Shown piece after piece: positions 43,413-53,482 of a stretch of 64,000 nt of DNA. Positions within the stretch are counted from its first letter, which is position 1, and each line of letters begins with the position of its first letter. Origin of the DNA: Chinchilla lanigera. Lineage: Eukaryota; Chordata; Mammalia; Rodentia; Chinchillidae. The position numbers were made by a program, and so were the translations under genes. The notes under the pieces are model-generated. The model did no database searches. It saw only the letters and a list, made by a program, of their open reading frames with translations, and had not been told where the DNA came from. The stretch spans positions 8,647,480 through 8,711,479 of the forward strand of contig NW_004955475.1 of assembly GCF_000276665.1 (NCBI RefSeq), read 5' to 3'.

Positions 43413-45391
43413 CTGGACAAGTCAAATCAGTTCAGAATAAAGGAGCAGGGAGATCTATTTTCACTTCAGCAGGCAGGTAACTGGGATAAGGGGCCTTTTA
43501 AATTAGTTTCACTTTCTTCTAAGGCCTGAAGTTGCATTCCAGTGATTGTCAGGTGTAGACCTGGAACACATTTGTAACGTTGGCAAAATGATTACAAAAC
43601 TGGGTTTGTAGGAAGGCCAGACTTGGGGGAGAATGTGACTGACAGAAGGTGGAAGGTGACGAGGTACTTGAAATGTGGGTGAAGTACTGTGGAACTGTGC
43701 CAAAGTTAGGAAGAGAAAAGTCTGCTGTGGATTTGTTTGTTTGTTTTTATGAGATGTCTGTGTTTTTCTGAGCCTTGCAGATTTAGAGGAGAAATGCAAA
43801 TTGGAAGAGTGGAAAATATAGATCATTGTGTGTACATGAGTGCCTCTGTCCATCAGGAGACGGACAGGTGGACAGGGAGCCAGCAATCCTGCAATGGAGG
43901 GATGTCTATGTGTGTAGGGGAAAGGGCGTAGTGCTAGAATGAACCTATATTCTGAATATAGGTACAAAGATAGCAGGCATGAGTGGGGTGGCTTCAGGAG
44001 AGGGGTGTGTATGAGTATGGGAGTCAGAGTAGTTGGAGCTGTATGTGTGGCAGCTGGAATTATGGAAGGAAGCCTGTGTTATGTGTACATCAGAAGTAGG
44101 GAAAGCTACGGTGGCAATGGAGAGGAGAGTGAGAGAGTTTGTGCGTGCATGAGTATGTATGTGTTGGTCAAAACGGAAGGCAAAAATGAAGAAATGTCAG
44201 TGTAAGCAAATGCAAGAAGGGCAGGGTGGCAGCAATACGAGAGAGAAATGTGTGCATGGGGCAGATGGCACAGAGGCCAGCAATCAGACTGTCCACATAT
44301 GTGAATACAGCAGGCAGGAAGGGGGCAGTGTCCCCAGAGAAGGATTTCTACCAGTGTGAGGGTGTACCATGGGGACCAGCAAAGGAGGGACGTTTATGCA
44401 CCTGGTGGGCAGAGCAGGAGCACATCTGAGAAGGGTGTCTGACCCGTGGGGGGGGGTATGTCTTAGTGGCCAGCAACAAAAGGATGTCCTTATGTGTGCA
44501 TATGGCAGGCAGGGAGAAGGAGGGTGTGTGCGTGTGCATGCATGCTGGAGCATACAAGAGGACCGAAGCCCGTAAGAGGAGGGAGGGGATGGGATCTAGA
44601 GGTGTGCATGTGGTAGGTTGTGAGGGATGGGGTAGGGCAGGAGAAGGTCTGAAGTCATGTGTGAATGCTTGCGTGCTGTGTGTCAGGGAAAGGCACGGGA
44701 GGGTGTGTGAGAGGGTGCGGGTGTGCATGTTTGCGCATGCGCGGGGGAGGGGACCCAGTGGAACCTCGAGTACGCAGGGGCAGGGAGGGGGCTGCCATGG
44801 AAGGTTTCAGTGTGTGTGCATGCACATCGGGTACAACACGGGGGGCGGTGTAAGAAGAGTCAGGAAAATGTTACCAGCTCAAAGGGCAGACTCCCATCAT
44901 TGTGGCAGGGAACGGGGCAAAAGAAAGGACGTGTGTGAACGTAGTTTTTCCACAAGAATAAATTATTTTTCCTGACAATTCTTCTGAGAAAACTGTTTTT
45001 ACCTAAAAATGTTAACCGTTTACCATTAGGCAAAACAGCAGCAAAGTAGGGAGTGGGGTGGGATATTCCTCACGGCGGCCGAGGAGGGAGGAAAGAGCGG
45101 CGGGTAGAAGTGCCAGAAGGCCGCGACCACCAACCACTCCCCTCTCGGATAGCCATAAAATCTACTCCCTCATGGGCGCTGTGCCGAAGGGTCAGCGAAG
45201 GAGGCTGGGCCCCCCTCAGGCCGGAGGACACTGCCTCACTCTGTAGGCAGGTTCCCCTCCGCCCCACCCCTTCCCGAGGGGCGAACCTGGAGAGTCCCCA
45301 GATCACCCCCAGCCCCTCGCGCCCGCGCCCCGCGACTCGCCCCACCGCCAGCACAGGGATGAACCACGGACACGATCCGTCTTTCACTCAC
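43413..45391 (-). other. PJA1: Predicted PJA1 5' UTR intron, about 2.0 kb
   Basis: The interval is bounded by a candidate acceptor (43413) and by GTGAGT on the minus strand (45386-45391) inside the CpG island. It has no recognisable rodent SINE, in contrast to both flanks. Its centre is a GT- and purine-rich tract on the plus strand. The long plus-strand reading frame at 44466-44975 in this tract is low complexity and not credible as a gene. Confidence 0.5.
43930..44850 (+). repeat. Degenerate GT/purine-rich minisatellite-like tract in PJA1 intron
   Basis: The tract repeatedly shows a loose motif of the form (g)ccagcaa..agg..tgt..tatgtgtg...ggcaggcaggaggg. Recognisable starts of the motif lie near 43878, 44230, 44277, 44377 and 44469, so neighbouring units are about 50-100 bases apart. 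Units are too diverged for a clean period by eye. The plus strand is almost free of pyrimidine runs, so the PJA1 transcript would be C/T/CA-rich here. Confidence 0.5.
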
Positions 45392-45535
45392 CCAGTTGGG
45401 ACAGCCACAGGCTCTTCTAAGGAGCAAAGCTCTTGGACCTCGGATCGCCACGACCGCCAGAGCCGCCGCTCCGGGTCTCGGGCTCCTCCCCCGGCACGGA
45501 GCGGAGGGGCTGGCTATGACTGCGGCGGAAGTTAC
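45392..45535 (-). other. PJA1: Predicted non-coding exon 1 of PJA1
   Basis: The interval is CpG-rich and ends on the minus strand in CCAACTGG followed by GTGAGT, a strong donor. The upstream limit is a guess, just inside the CRE at 45538; the true start site is unknown. A second donor-like GTGAG is present on the minus strand near 45594-45598. Confidence 0.45.
45526..45532 (+). promoter_or_regulatory. ETS/GABP-type site (CGGAAGT) beside the CRE
   Basis: CGGAAGT matches the ETS-family core. It begins 12 bases before the CRE, a spacing common in CpG-island promoters of broadly expressed genes. Function is inferred from motif and position only. Confidence 0.55.
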
Positions 45536-45537
45536 TG

Positions 45538-45545
45538 TGACGTCA
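45538..45545. promoter_or_regulatory. Full palindromic CRE (TGACGTCA)
   Basis: The exact CREB/ATF consensus TGACGTCA sits in the CpG island. Such sites typically lie within about 200 bases of a start site, which suits the predicted exon 1. Confidence 0.75.
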
Positions 45546-45624
45546 CTGGAGCCCGCCCCCTGGATGTGGCGCGCGCGGGGGAGGGGGCTGCTCTCACCAA
45601 CCCCGGGTGAGCCCGAGAGCACTA

Positions 45625-46120
45625 TTTCATTTTAAATGATGAAATCGTCAAGGATGCAGAAAAGGACAGCAAAAATGTACCAAACAGCCAGCGTTAACAA
45701 ATGTTAAACATTTAGCCACATTCCTTTCGATTCTGGTTTATTTTTAATAAAACGAAATCTGCAAATCCTTTCTGATTAATTCCAATATGAGAGTAATTAT
45801 ATTACTGTATCACATACGTTATATGGTATGGTTTGTCTGGGAGTATTAAAAATGTGCATCTATTTAGAGTTCCAGTAAGCTTAACTTTTTTTTTTTAAAC
45901 CTGGTGGTTGAAACAAATTGAAACCGGTGTGGAATTTGTTGCTGTTCGTTGTAAAGTCAAACTTGTTCAAAAGAAAGGATCAATCATGAACGTGAATTTA
46001 CATTCTGGTTATTGCACCACAATTTAATAAACAGCATAGGTATGCCTTTGGGGTTGATACGGTTTTAAGGTATTTTTTAAATGAAATCAATGTAAAGAGT
46101 TTCCATGTTCACAACAGCAG
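45625..46120. other. AT-rich flank upstream of PJA1, possibly old L1-derived
   Basis: The island gives way abruptly to AT-rich DNA with AGCGTTAACAAATGTTAAAC and TTTAGCCACATTCCTTTCG, reminiscent of L1 3' UTR sequence. No reading frame or conserved block is evident. Confidence 0.4.
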
Positions 46121-46132
46121 CAAAGTTTTGTT

Positions 46133-46235
46133 CTTTTTTTTTTTTTTTTTTTTTTTTGGTACCGGGAATCAAACTCAGGACTTTGCACTTATCAGGCAAG
46201 GAAGGGCTTATGCCACTGAGCTATATCCCCGGCCC
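46133..46235 (-). mobile_element. Young ID-like SINE with 11-bp target duplication
   Basis: A T run, GGTACCGGGAATCAAACTCA and GAGCTATATCCCCGGCCC. AAAGTTTTGTT is repeated at 46122-46132 and 46236-46246. Confidence 0.93.
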
Positions 46236-46734
46236 AAAGTTTTGTTTTTACATAAAAGACTGTAAAAAAAAAAAGACTGTAATAGTTCAAAAACGTTTAG
46301 GGGAAACATTAGAAGTAGAGTGTACAAATTTCAAACCATTAAAGGAATAACACGTGGAACTAACAAAAGTTCTAATGAAGGGCAAAATATGAGGTAGGGG
46401 GTGCAAGAAGAAAAGATATAAAAAGAAAACACAAGAACAACAATAAATCCAAATATATTGATATATGCTGTGGGTTATCATCTCCTATTAAAAAGCAAAC
46501 TTTTATTTTGGGCTTTCCATTTTAAAAGTTTAGATGAGTTTCACATAAAACAGAAACAAAAATGGAAATATATGCCAGTTAAAGAGTAGCAGAAAACAAA
46601 GAAAAGGAAAGATAGAGGTGAAGGAAAGAGCAAAAAGGGAAAAAAGGAAAGAAAGGAGGGGAGAGACTTTTAGCAATAGTACTACAAAAACAAAGAGGTG
46701 AAAGTAAAAAGCATCAGAGAGAACAAGTTGTTTC

Positions 46735-46992
46735 ATTCTCCAGAAAAGATATAATCATGGAAATTTATGTGCCAAACAATGCGATTTCAGAATACATGAA
46801 GTAAATACTATCAGAAATATTAAAAAAAGATCAGTAAGCCTGCAACTGGGGTGGAAGACTTAACCCACGCTTGTATGGTACACATGGATCAGACAGCAAA
46901 ATAATAAGAACGTAAGAAGGTCAAACAATATGATGAATAAGCCTGACATAATGTATATTCATTTTTGTACCCGGAGAGAATGCATTTTCTTT
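46735..46992 (+). mobile_element. L1 ORF2 endonuclease-region fragment
   Basis: GTGCCAAACAATGCGATTTC, TGGGGTGGAAGACTTAACCC and AGAGAATGCATTTTCTTTTT follow the order of L1 ORF2 sense sequence, with stops and small deletions. Confidence 0.6.
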
Positions 46993-47014
46993 TTTAAAAA
47001 CATTTAAAATATTT

Positions 47015-47172
47015 CTAACACCAGCATGGTGGTACCCGCCTGTAATCCCTGGACTTCGGAAGCTGAGGAAAGAAGATCACCACAAGTTCAAAGGCAGCCA
47101 GGACTACATAGTGAATTCAAGGTCAGCCTGAACTACATACATAGTGAGATCCTGTCTCAAAAAACAAAATCA
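47015..47172 (+). mobile_element. B1 SINE
   Basis: CAGCATGGTGGTACCCGCCT ... AGGTCAGCCTGAACTACATA ... GAGATCCTGTCTCAAAAAAC. Confidence 0.9.
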
Positions 47173-47240
47173 ACAACCCCCCCAAAATTAAATATTTCAA
47201 ACATACAGAAACTAATAGAATGTAAAACACACATTTGAAT

Positions 47241-47347
47241 CTCTCTCTCTCTTTTTTTTTTTTTTTTTTTGGTACCAGGGATCGAACTCATGACCTCACG
47301 CTTGCCAGACAGGCGCTTATGCCACTGAGCTATATCCCCAGCCCCAT
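47241..47347 (-). mobile_element. Young ID-like SINE with 16-bp target duplication
   Basis: CT/T run, GGTACCAGGGATCGAACTCA and GAGCTATATCCCCAGCCC. AAACACACATTTGAAT is repeated exactly at 47225-47240 and 47348-47363. Confidence 0.96.
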
Positions 47348-47464
47348 AAACACACATTTGAATGTGTCTGCCACATAGACTGAACAAACTTTATTCCCTT
47401 ATGTCCTCAGATCCTTCTATTTTCAGAACAAAAAATTACAGCTGATATCCTGATTCTGTTCATC

Positions 47465-47700
47465 TTTTTTCCCTCTCTGGTATTGGAGATTGAAATCCTA
47501 ATATAGTGGTAGGGCTTCACACTGAGCTACATGTCCAGCCTATCATCATCATAATCATCATCATCATTTATTATTTTATTTTGAGACAGGGTCTGGCTCA
47601 GTTGCTAATCGCTCAGGCTCAAACTTTCAAGCTTCCTGCCTCAGTTTCCAAAGGTGCTAGGATTACAGTCATGCACCATCATGCTCAGTTTATCTTATTC
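47465..47700 (-). mobile_element. B1-ID composite SINE with ATC-repeat linker
   Basis: CTGGTATTGGAGATTGAAAT and GAGCTACATGTCCAGCC (ID), an (ATC)n run, then TTTTGAGACAGGGTCTGGCT ... CATGCACCATCATGCTCAGT (B1). Confidence 0.85.
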
Positions 47701-48250
47701 ACCTTAACTATTTTCCTGCAAATAAGTCCCGTTTGGAAGTTGATGTATTTCCTTTTTATCCATGCTGTTTTTATGATTATGGATCTGTATGTTTTAAATT
47801 ATATAGGCTGTATAATGATAAATACATCCTTTCACAGCTTAAATTTTCACTCAATATTATCTTTGGATAATATTAAATTTTCACTCAATATTATCTTAAA
47901 TTTTCACTCAATATTATCTTTGGATAATATTATCTAGTGTAATATTACTGTAACATACTCATTGTATAGAATTGCTGCAAAAATTATGCAATTTACTTCT
48001 TTCCCTACTGATGGATTTAAATTGTCTTGTACAATTATGAGGAATCAATGGACATCTTACTGCATGGCTCCTTGTGCCTATATGGGAGTTTCTCTAGGGC
48101 ACAGCTTCTCAATTGGTTTATGGGTGTTTCAGTGGATTGATTCCCACAGCCTTCCAGGAAGATGGGCCTCTCTTCCCCAGCTGCAACCCGTGGGCACAAT
48201 TATCTCTAGCCCATAACAGACATCTACTTATCCCAGTGAGATGGTACAAG
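47701..48250 (-). mobile_element. Old L1 3' region
   Basis: AT-rich sequence including TGTATAGAATTGCTGCAAAA, TTTAAATTGTCTTGTACAAT and a local tandem repeat; pattern of a reverse L1 3' end. Weakly supported. Confidence 0.45.
47839..47932 (+). repeat. Three-copy local tandem repeat
   Basis: TTAAATTTTCACTCAATATT starts at 47839, 47873 and 47896/47897. Copies one and three are followed by ATCTTTGGATAATATT, copy two is shortened. Confidence 0.95.
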
Positions 48251-48252
48251 TA

Positions 48253-48446
48253 CAGTGGCACCTCCATTCACAAACTTAATTCTTTCCATGATTCTGGTTG
48301 CAAATCAAATTAGACAGGAACTGAATCAAATTTCCCCATAAGGTCAACAGTGAACCTAACCATTGGATTTGATTTGGTTCTCGACCAATCTGATTTTGTG
48401 AAGAGAATCGTGGAAAGAATTAAGTTCATAAATCGAGGTACCACTA
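48253..48446. mobile_element. Palindromic MITE-like DNA transposon (Tc1/mariner-type)
   Basis: The element is flanked by TA on both sides (48251-48252, 48447-48448). The left end, CAGTGGCACCTCCATTCACA, matches the reverse complement of the right end, TAGTGGTACCTCGATTTATG. The match continues with an identical CTTAATTCTTTCCA, so nearly the whole 194 bases is an imperfect palindrome. There is no coding capacity. TA duplication and this architecture indicate a Tc1/mariner superfamily MITE. Confidence 0.8.
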
Positions 48447-48544
48447 TATTAGGATTTCTAGGATATGTTCTGATGTGTAAAAAGATTAGAAAAACTGCTT
48501 CGATTAGTGTTGATATATTGAAGTAGGATTTCCTGGTCAGAAGG

Positions 48545-49135
48545 TATAGTAGTTATCTACTGCTGCATAACAAATTGTTCCAAATACATAGAAATTAAAA
48601 TAACAAGCATTTACTGTGTTACAACTTCTTTAGGTCAGATATCCAGGCATGGCTTAGTCAGTTATCTCTGGTTCAAGGTTACACTCAATCTGTCATTGTT
48701 ACAGTATCATTTGCTTTTTTTTCCCTATGCTGGAGACTGAACCTAGGGTCTTTGCACTGAGCTACATCCCTAGCCCTTTTTTTAAAACCAGTTTTTTGAG
48801 GCAGCATCTCAGTAAGTTTCTAAGTCAAGTAGGCTGGGCTCAAACTTGCAATCTTCCTGCCTCAGCCTCCAAGACTACTGGGATTACAGGAATGTGTCAC
48901 CATATCCCATAAGGTCTGATTCTAAGTTAATTTAGGTGGCTGCTGCCAGGCTTTGATTCTTTGTCATGTGGGTCTATTTACAGACTTTCTGAGTCTCCTC
49001 ACAACATAGTATTTGATGGGAGGTAGCAGGCCAAGAGATGGTCTTTTACTCTCAGAAGAGATATACCATCACTTTTACCATATCCTATTCTCTAACAGCA
49101 AGCCACAGAATTTGTCCCTTTTACCTATCAAATAT
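48545..49135. mobile_element. Ancient interspersed repeat, left part, split by a SINE
   Basis: TAGTTATCTACTGCTGCATA, CAAATTGTTCCAAATACATA, ATCCAGGCATGGCTTAGTCA and, after the SINE, TGAGTCTCCTCACAACATAG and ATACCATCACTTTTACCATA are in the order of a common old mammalian repeat whose family name I cannot fix. The rest probably lies at 51055-51165. Confidence 0.55.
48716..48914 (-). mobile_element. B1-ID composite SINE
   Basis: ATGCTGGAGACTGAACCTAG and GAGCTACATCCCTAGCCC (ID), then a B1 half ending TGGGATTACAGGAATGTGTC. Confidence 0.85.
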
Positions 49136-49189
49136 GTAGCCATAGAGTTGTTCATAATATATCTTTATTATTACAACCCCATGGCATAA

Positions 49190-50810
49190 TTAGCAGTACC
49201 TCCTCTTTCTTTTTTATTTTTTCTCCCTCTTTCATTCCTGGTATTAGTAATTTTGTTTACTCTCCTATCTAGAGGCTTATCAGTCTTGTCTATCTTTTCA
49301 AAAATTCAGTTTTTGTTTTGTTGATTTTTCTCTAGTGTTGTTTTGTATTAAATTTCATTGATTTCTGCTCTAATTTTTATTATATTTTTTCTGGAGTTTT
49401 TGGAGTTAATTTGTTTTTTTTTTCTAGTTTCTAGGGTGAAAGACTGGGTGATTGATTTTAGATCTTTCTCATTTTCTAATGTATGCACTCAGTACTACAC
49501 ATGTCCCTCTAAGCATTGCTTTTGCTGCAACTCACAAATTTTAGTAAGTTGCATTTTTATTTATTTATTTCAAAATATTTTCTTATCTTGAGACTTCTTT
49601 AACCTATGTATTATTTAGAAATATTGTTTAATCTCCAAATATTTTGGGATTTTCTAGCTGTTACTGGTTGTTAATTAAATTTTACTGTGGTCTGAGAGCA
49701 TACTTTGTATGATGTCTGTTGTTGTAAATTTGTTAAGGCATGTTTTGTAGCCTGGGATGTGGTCTATCTTGGTAAATGTTCCACATGAGCTTGGAAAGAA
49801 TGTGTATTCTGCTGTTGTTGGATGAAGTAGTCTATAAATGTCAATTAGATCCAGTTGATTGATGGTGCTATTCAGTTCAACTATGTTCTTACTGATTTTC
49901 TGCCTGCTGGATCTGTCAATTATTGATAGAGGGGTGTTGAAATCTTCAACTATAATAGTGGATTCATATTTTTTCTGCTTGTAGTCCTATCAGTTTTTTC
50001 CTCATGTCTTTTGACATTATTGTTAGGAATATACACATTAAAGGTTGTTATATCTTTTTGAAGAATTGACCCTTTTTATCATTATGTAATGGCCCTGTTT
50101 ATCCCTAGTGGTTTTCCTTGTCCTGAAACCTGCTGTGCCTGAAATTAACATAGCTGTTTTGTTTTTCTTTTGATTGGTGTCAGTATTGTGTATCTTTCTT
50201 CATCTATTTGCTTTTAATCTATCTGTGTCTTTATAGTGAAGTCTGTTTCATACAGGCAATATATAGCTGGAGGTTGTTTTTTAGTCTGTTCTAATAGCTC
50301 CTATGTACTAATTCCTGCATTCAGACCATTCACATTTAAAGTGGCTATTAACACACATAGTTAGATTATTATCTACCATAGTTGTAGCTGTTCCATATGC
50401 ACTCCTGTTGCTCTGGTCCTTTTTTTTTTGTCTTCCATTCTTTTTCTCTCTTCTCTGATTTTAATTGAGCATTTTATGTGCTTTCATTTTATTTCCTCAC
50501 TAAGCATATAAATTATACTTCTTAGTTTTAGTTTCTCTAGTGCTTGCTCTAGAGCTTGCAATATACATTTATAATTAATTCAAGCCAGTTTTCAAATAAC
50601 ACTGTGACATTTCATGAGTAGTGCAGCTACCTTATAGCAGGGTATTTCCAATTCCTCCCTCCTGTTCTCTGTAACATTTCTCTCATTCATTTCACTTGTC
50701 CAATATTGTTACTATTATTTTTTAACAAATCATTACATTAGTAAAGAATATTAAAAGCAATTTTTTAAAAATGTCCTTATTACTTCATTCTCAAGAACTT
50801 GTTTTTGTTT
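49190..50810 (-). mobile_element. L1 fragment, ORF2 endonuclease region and upstream
   Basis: Reverse-strand L1: GATGTGGTCTATCTTGGTAA, AAGAATGTGTATTCTGCTGT, ATTGATAGAGGGGTGTTGAA, AGGCAATATATAGCTGGAGG and CCATTCACATTTAAAGTGGC are in the expected order, running from mid-ORF2 at the left to the ORF2 start near 50350. Many stops; inactive. The part right of 50370 is less certain and may be 5' or HAL1-like sequence. Confidence 0.75.
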
Positions 50811-50817
50811 TCATTCT

Positions 50818-51022
50818 TATTTTTTTGTGATGCTGAGGATTGAATCTAAGACCTCATACATGCTAGGCCAGTGCTCTACTACTGAGCTATATCCCAATCA
50901 ATTTTACTTTGAGACAAGTTCTCCCAAAGTTGCTCAAGCTGTTCTTGAAGTTGGAATCCCCCTGCCTCAGCCTTCTGAGTAGCTGAGATTACAAACATGT
51001 ACCACTATGCCCAGCAAGAACT
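50818..51022 (-). mobile_element. B1-ID composite SINE
   Basis: TTGTGATGCTGAGGATTGAA, GTGCTCTACTACTGAGCTAT (ID) and CTCAGCCTTCTGAGTAGCTG ... CATGTACCACTATGCCCAGC (B1). Confidence 0.85.
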
Positions 51023-51054
51023 TGTTTTAACGTTTTATGCAAGACAGAAAGTTA

Positions 51055-51165
51055 CTTCTGTCACATTCTACTTATTGAAAGCGAGTTATTAAGTCTAAGT
51101 TACACACAAAGGGAAGGGATTACACAAGGCATGAATTCCAGGAGGTGGCAAGCATGGAGGGGGTA
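51055..51165. mobile_element. Ancient interspersed repeat, right part
   Basis: GTCACATTCTACTTATTGAA, GGGAAGGGATTACACAAGGC and GAATTCCAGGAGGTGGCAAG match the end of the same old repeat as 48545-49135, apparently separated from it by L1 and SINE insertions. Confidence 0.5.
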
Positions 51166-51169
51166 TAGG

Positions 51170-51565
51170 AGTGTTTCAACTTTCAACTTTAATAGACATT
51201 GCCAATCTGTTTTTCAAAGTGGTTGTAACAATTTATATTCCCACCTGCAGCTCGTTGCATTGTCTTTAGCACTCTTGATTCTAAAATTTTAAAATTACTA
51301 CCAACCTTATGAAGATGGAATGCTGCTCTTTGATTTTGCTTTTCCCTACCTTATTAGAGATGTTAGTACCTCTTCATGTTTATTGACCACTTACATTTCT
51401 TCTTCTCTGAGTTGTATGTTAATATCTTTTGTTCATTTTTTTGATTGGCATTGTTTATCTTGTTACTATTGATTTCTAGAAATTGTTTATATATTCTAAA
51501 ACCAGATGTCAGTTATATTTTTATAGTTGTAAATATCTTCTAGTTGGTGTTTTCTTTAAATGTAA
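51170..51565 (-). mobile_element. Old L1, ORF2 3' end region
   Basis: AGACATTGCCAATCTGTTTT, TTTATATTCCCACCTGCAGC, TTCATGTTTATTGACCACTT and GTTTATATATTCTAAAACCA are the reverse of L1 ORF2 C-terminal sequence. Confidence 0.75.
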
Positions 51566-51599
51566 ATATAAAATTATAACAGTTTATAAAATAAACCCT

Positions 51600-52127
51600 A
51601 GGAGAATGTTTTTCATAATCCTGGAGTGAATAAGACCTTTGTAAGTTTGACAAAATATATAGGAGCAAAAAAGAGGAAAGGTTCAACTACATAAAAATTA
51701 AAACTGCTGGAAGACAAAAAATAAATAAATAAACAGTTGTAAGTAAAGCAGCTGACAAGTGAAAACCTGGGGGAAATATTTACTGCTAATTGCACAGATG
51801 AAGGGCTCCTTTCCCAATTACATGAAAAGCTCTTACAGATCAATACAAGTCCAATACATCAATTTTAAAATGAGAACAGGATATCAACACACATTTTATG
51901 GGAAAAGAAATGCAAACGGGCTTTAAACACATGAGAAGATGCTCAAATTCACTGATAAAAAGAAAATGAGATATCATTCACTTTTCAGACTGATCAATAT
52001 GCGATAGGTTGACAACATACTGTGTGGTTGAGGGTACGGAGCCACAGACAGCCTCCAACATTATTGGGAGGGGTGGGGAGGGAATAAATTGATAGCACCT
52101 TAGTGGTAGGCAAGTTGGCACTACCTA
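51600..52127 (+). mobile_element. Old L1, ORF2 3' end region
   Basis: ACTACATAAAAATTAAAACT, GAAAAGCTCTTACAGATCAA, CACATGAGAAGATGCTCAAA and GAGATATCATTCACTTTTCA are L1 ORF2 C-terminal sense sequence. It is inverted relative to, and overlaps in content with, the previous fragment. Confidence 0.78.
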
Positions 52128-52595
52128 TGCTATGGTTTGAATGAGTCCCCAAAAGTTCATAAATTGGAAACTTCATCTTCAAATTCATATGTTAATGATA
52201 TGTGGAGTTGCGACCTTGGGATTAGAAGAGGTTCTTATAATTTAGATTGAAAATCTCCCTCAAAGCCTCATGCATTCATAGATGAGGCTTTTGGAAGATG
52301 ATTAGACTACTGAGGCCCGTATAGCTGACTTCCTGTTAGGTGGTGGGGTCTGCTTGGAGAAAGTGGGTAGTTGGGGGCATGGCCTAGAAGAGTGTATCTT
52401 CCTTCCCAGCACCTCCCTACACTCTCTCCGCTTCCTGTCTGCCATGCTATAGACTGTTTCTCCTCGGCCATATCCCTCTGCTATGCTGCCCTGCCTTGGA
52501 GCCAGCTAACTATGGACTGTGAACTAAATAAAACTTTCCTCTTTTAAGTTGCAATTGTAGGGTAGTGTGCCCCAGAGAGGAAAGTGACTAAGACA
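52128..52595 (+). mobile_element. Solo LTR, MaLR type
   Basis: Starts TGCTATGGTTTGAATGAGTC and ends GAGAGGAAAGTGACTAAGAC(A), with AATAAA at about 52527-52532 in the expected position. This is the plan of ERVL-MaLR LTRs. No internal sequence is attached. Confidence 0.75.
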
Positions 52596-52599
52596 GAGG

Positions 52600-52745
52600 T
52601 CATGAGGGTGGGGTCCCACAATGACAGAAAGAGAGAAAGACAGGCTCCAGCTGGCATGCAGGCCATGTCTCAGCATGCAGTGCTTTCCACCATGTTATGA
52701 TACAGCAAGAAGACCCTCACCAGATGCCTCAGTATCCATCTTGCC
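52600..52745 (+). mobile_element. MaLR-type LTR fragment
   Basis: CCACCATGTTATGATACAGC and AAGAAGACCCTCACCAGATG resemble the 3' part of an MST/MLT-type LTR. A B1-like fragment follows (about 52740-52805). Confidence 0.5.
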
Positions 52746-53344
52746 TTAGTTTCATGAGTTGCTAAGATCACAGGACTCCACCACAACATCCAACTTCTTT
52801 TTAATTTTAATGAATCATGCCAGATTGCTTTCCTAAAAGACTGGAACCTTCCCTTTCCCACTGGCAATGTATGGCCCTTCACCCTGGCTAATTTCCTTGG
52901 TTAATTTGATGGATCCTGAGCAGAGATTCCTCTACTAGGAATTTGAAATTCCAAAGGTGATTGAGCAGTGATTGAGCAGATTGAAGCTGAGTCATGTTTG
53001 TATCTACCAATTTTGAAAAGCAGCCTGATATCTTGAAAACATAGGCTTTTTGCCCAAGTTAGCGAGAGTTGAACTCTGTTGCTTGCAACTGAATAGAACT
53101 TTAAACTCTTGTCACAGATTGACCCCTGAACCTGGTCACAAACCAAACCTTGATCCCAGCTACAAACTCAACTCTGATCAGGTCCACAGACTTAGTCCTC
53201 ATGAGGACTGTTCCTGGTCCCAGACTTCACTGAGCCCTGCTTGACATTTCTCTGAAGGGTGTTCCTGGTGACAAGAGGGTTCAGGTGAACCAGTGAATTT
53301 ATTTCAGCTAAGTACCCCCAGAGCCTGGCACCCAAAATGAAGGC

Positions 53345-53482
53345 TTTTTTTTCTGTAGTGGGGATTGAACCTAGGGTCTTCACACTAGGTCACATTTCCA
53401 GGCTTTTTCATTTTTCTTTTAATAGTTTGAGACATGGTCTTGATAGGTTGCCCAAGTGGGGCTTGAACTCATGATAAGGTAA
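53345..53482 (-). mobile_element. Diverged B1-ID composite SINE
   Basis: TTTCTGTAGTGGGGATTGAA and CTAGGGTCTTCACACTAGGT (ID), then TTTGAGACATGGTCTTGATA and GGGGCTTGAACTCATGATAA (B1). Confidence 0.75.

Larger units (their letters stand above)
45230..45620. promoter_or_regulatory. PJA1: CpG island, probable PJA1 promoter
   Basis: The stretch is GC-rich with frequent CpG, including gcgcccgcgccccgcgactcg near 45320 and tggcgcgcgcgggg near 45567. It lies upstream of the minus-strand PJA1 reading frame with a splice donor inside it, so it is the natural promoter. No TATA box is seen, which fits a broad housekeeping-type promoter. A divergent plus-strand transcript from the same island is possible but has no support beyond position. 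Confidence 0.8.

Noticed and set aside
43013..43420. Second minus-strand frame of 135 codons overlapping PJA1
   Set aside because: Different frame from PJA1, no domain; overlap with a well-supported coding region.
44466..44975. Plus-strand frame of 169 codons in the PJA1 intron
   Set aside because: Lies in the GT/purine-rich minisatellite-like tract; composition alone explains it.
45053..45610. Plus-strand frame of 185 codons starting in the PJA1 promoter
   Set aside because: CpG island composition and opposite strand to PJA1; a divergent transcript is possible but no protein signature is seen.
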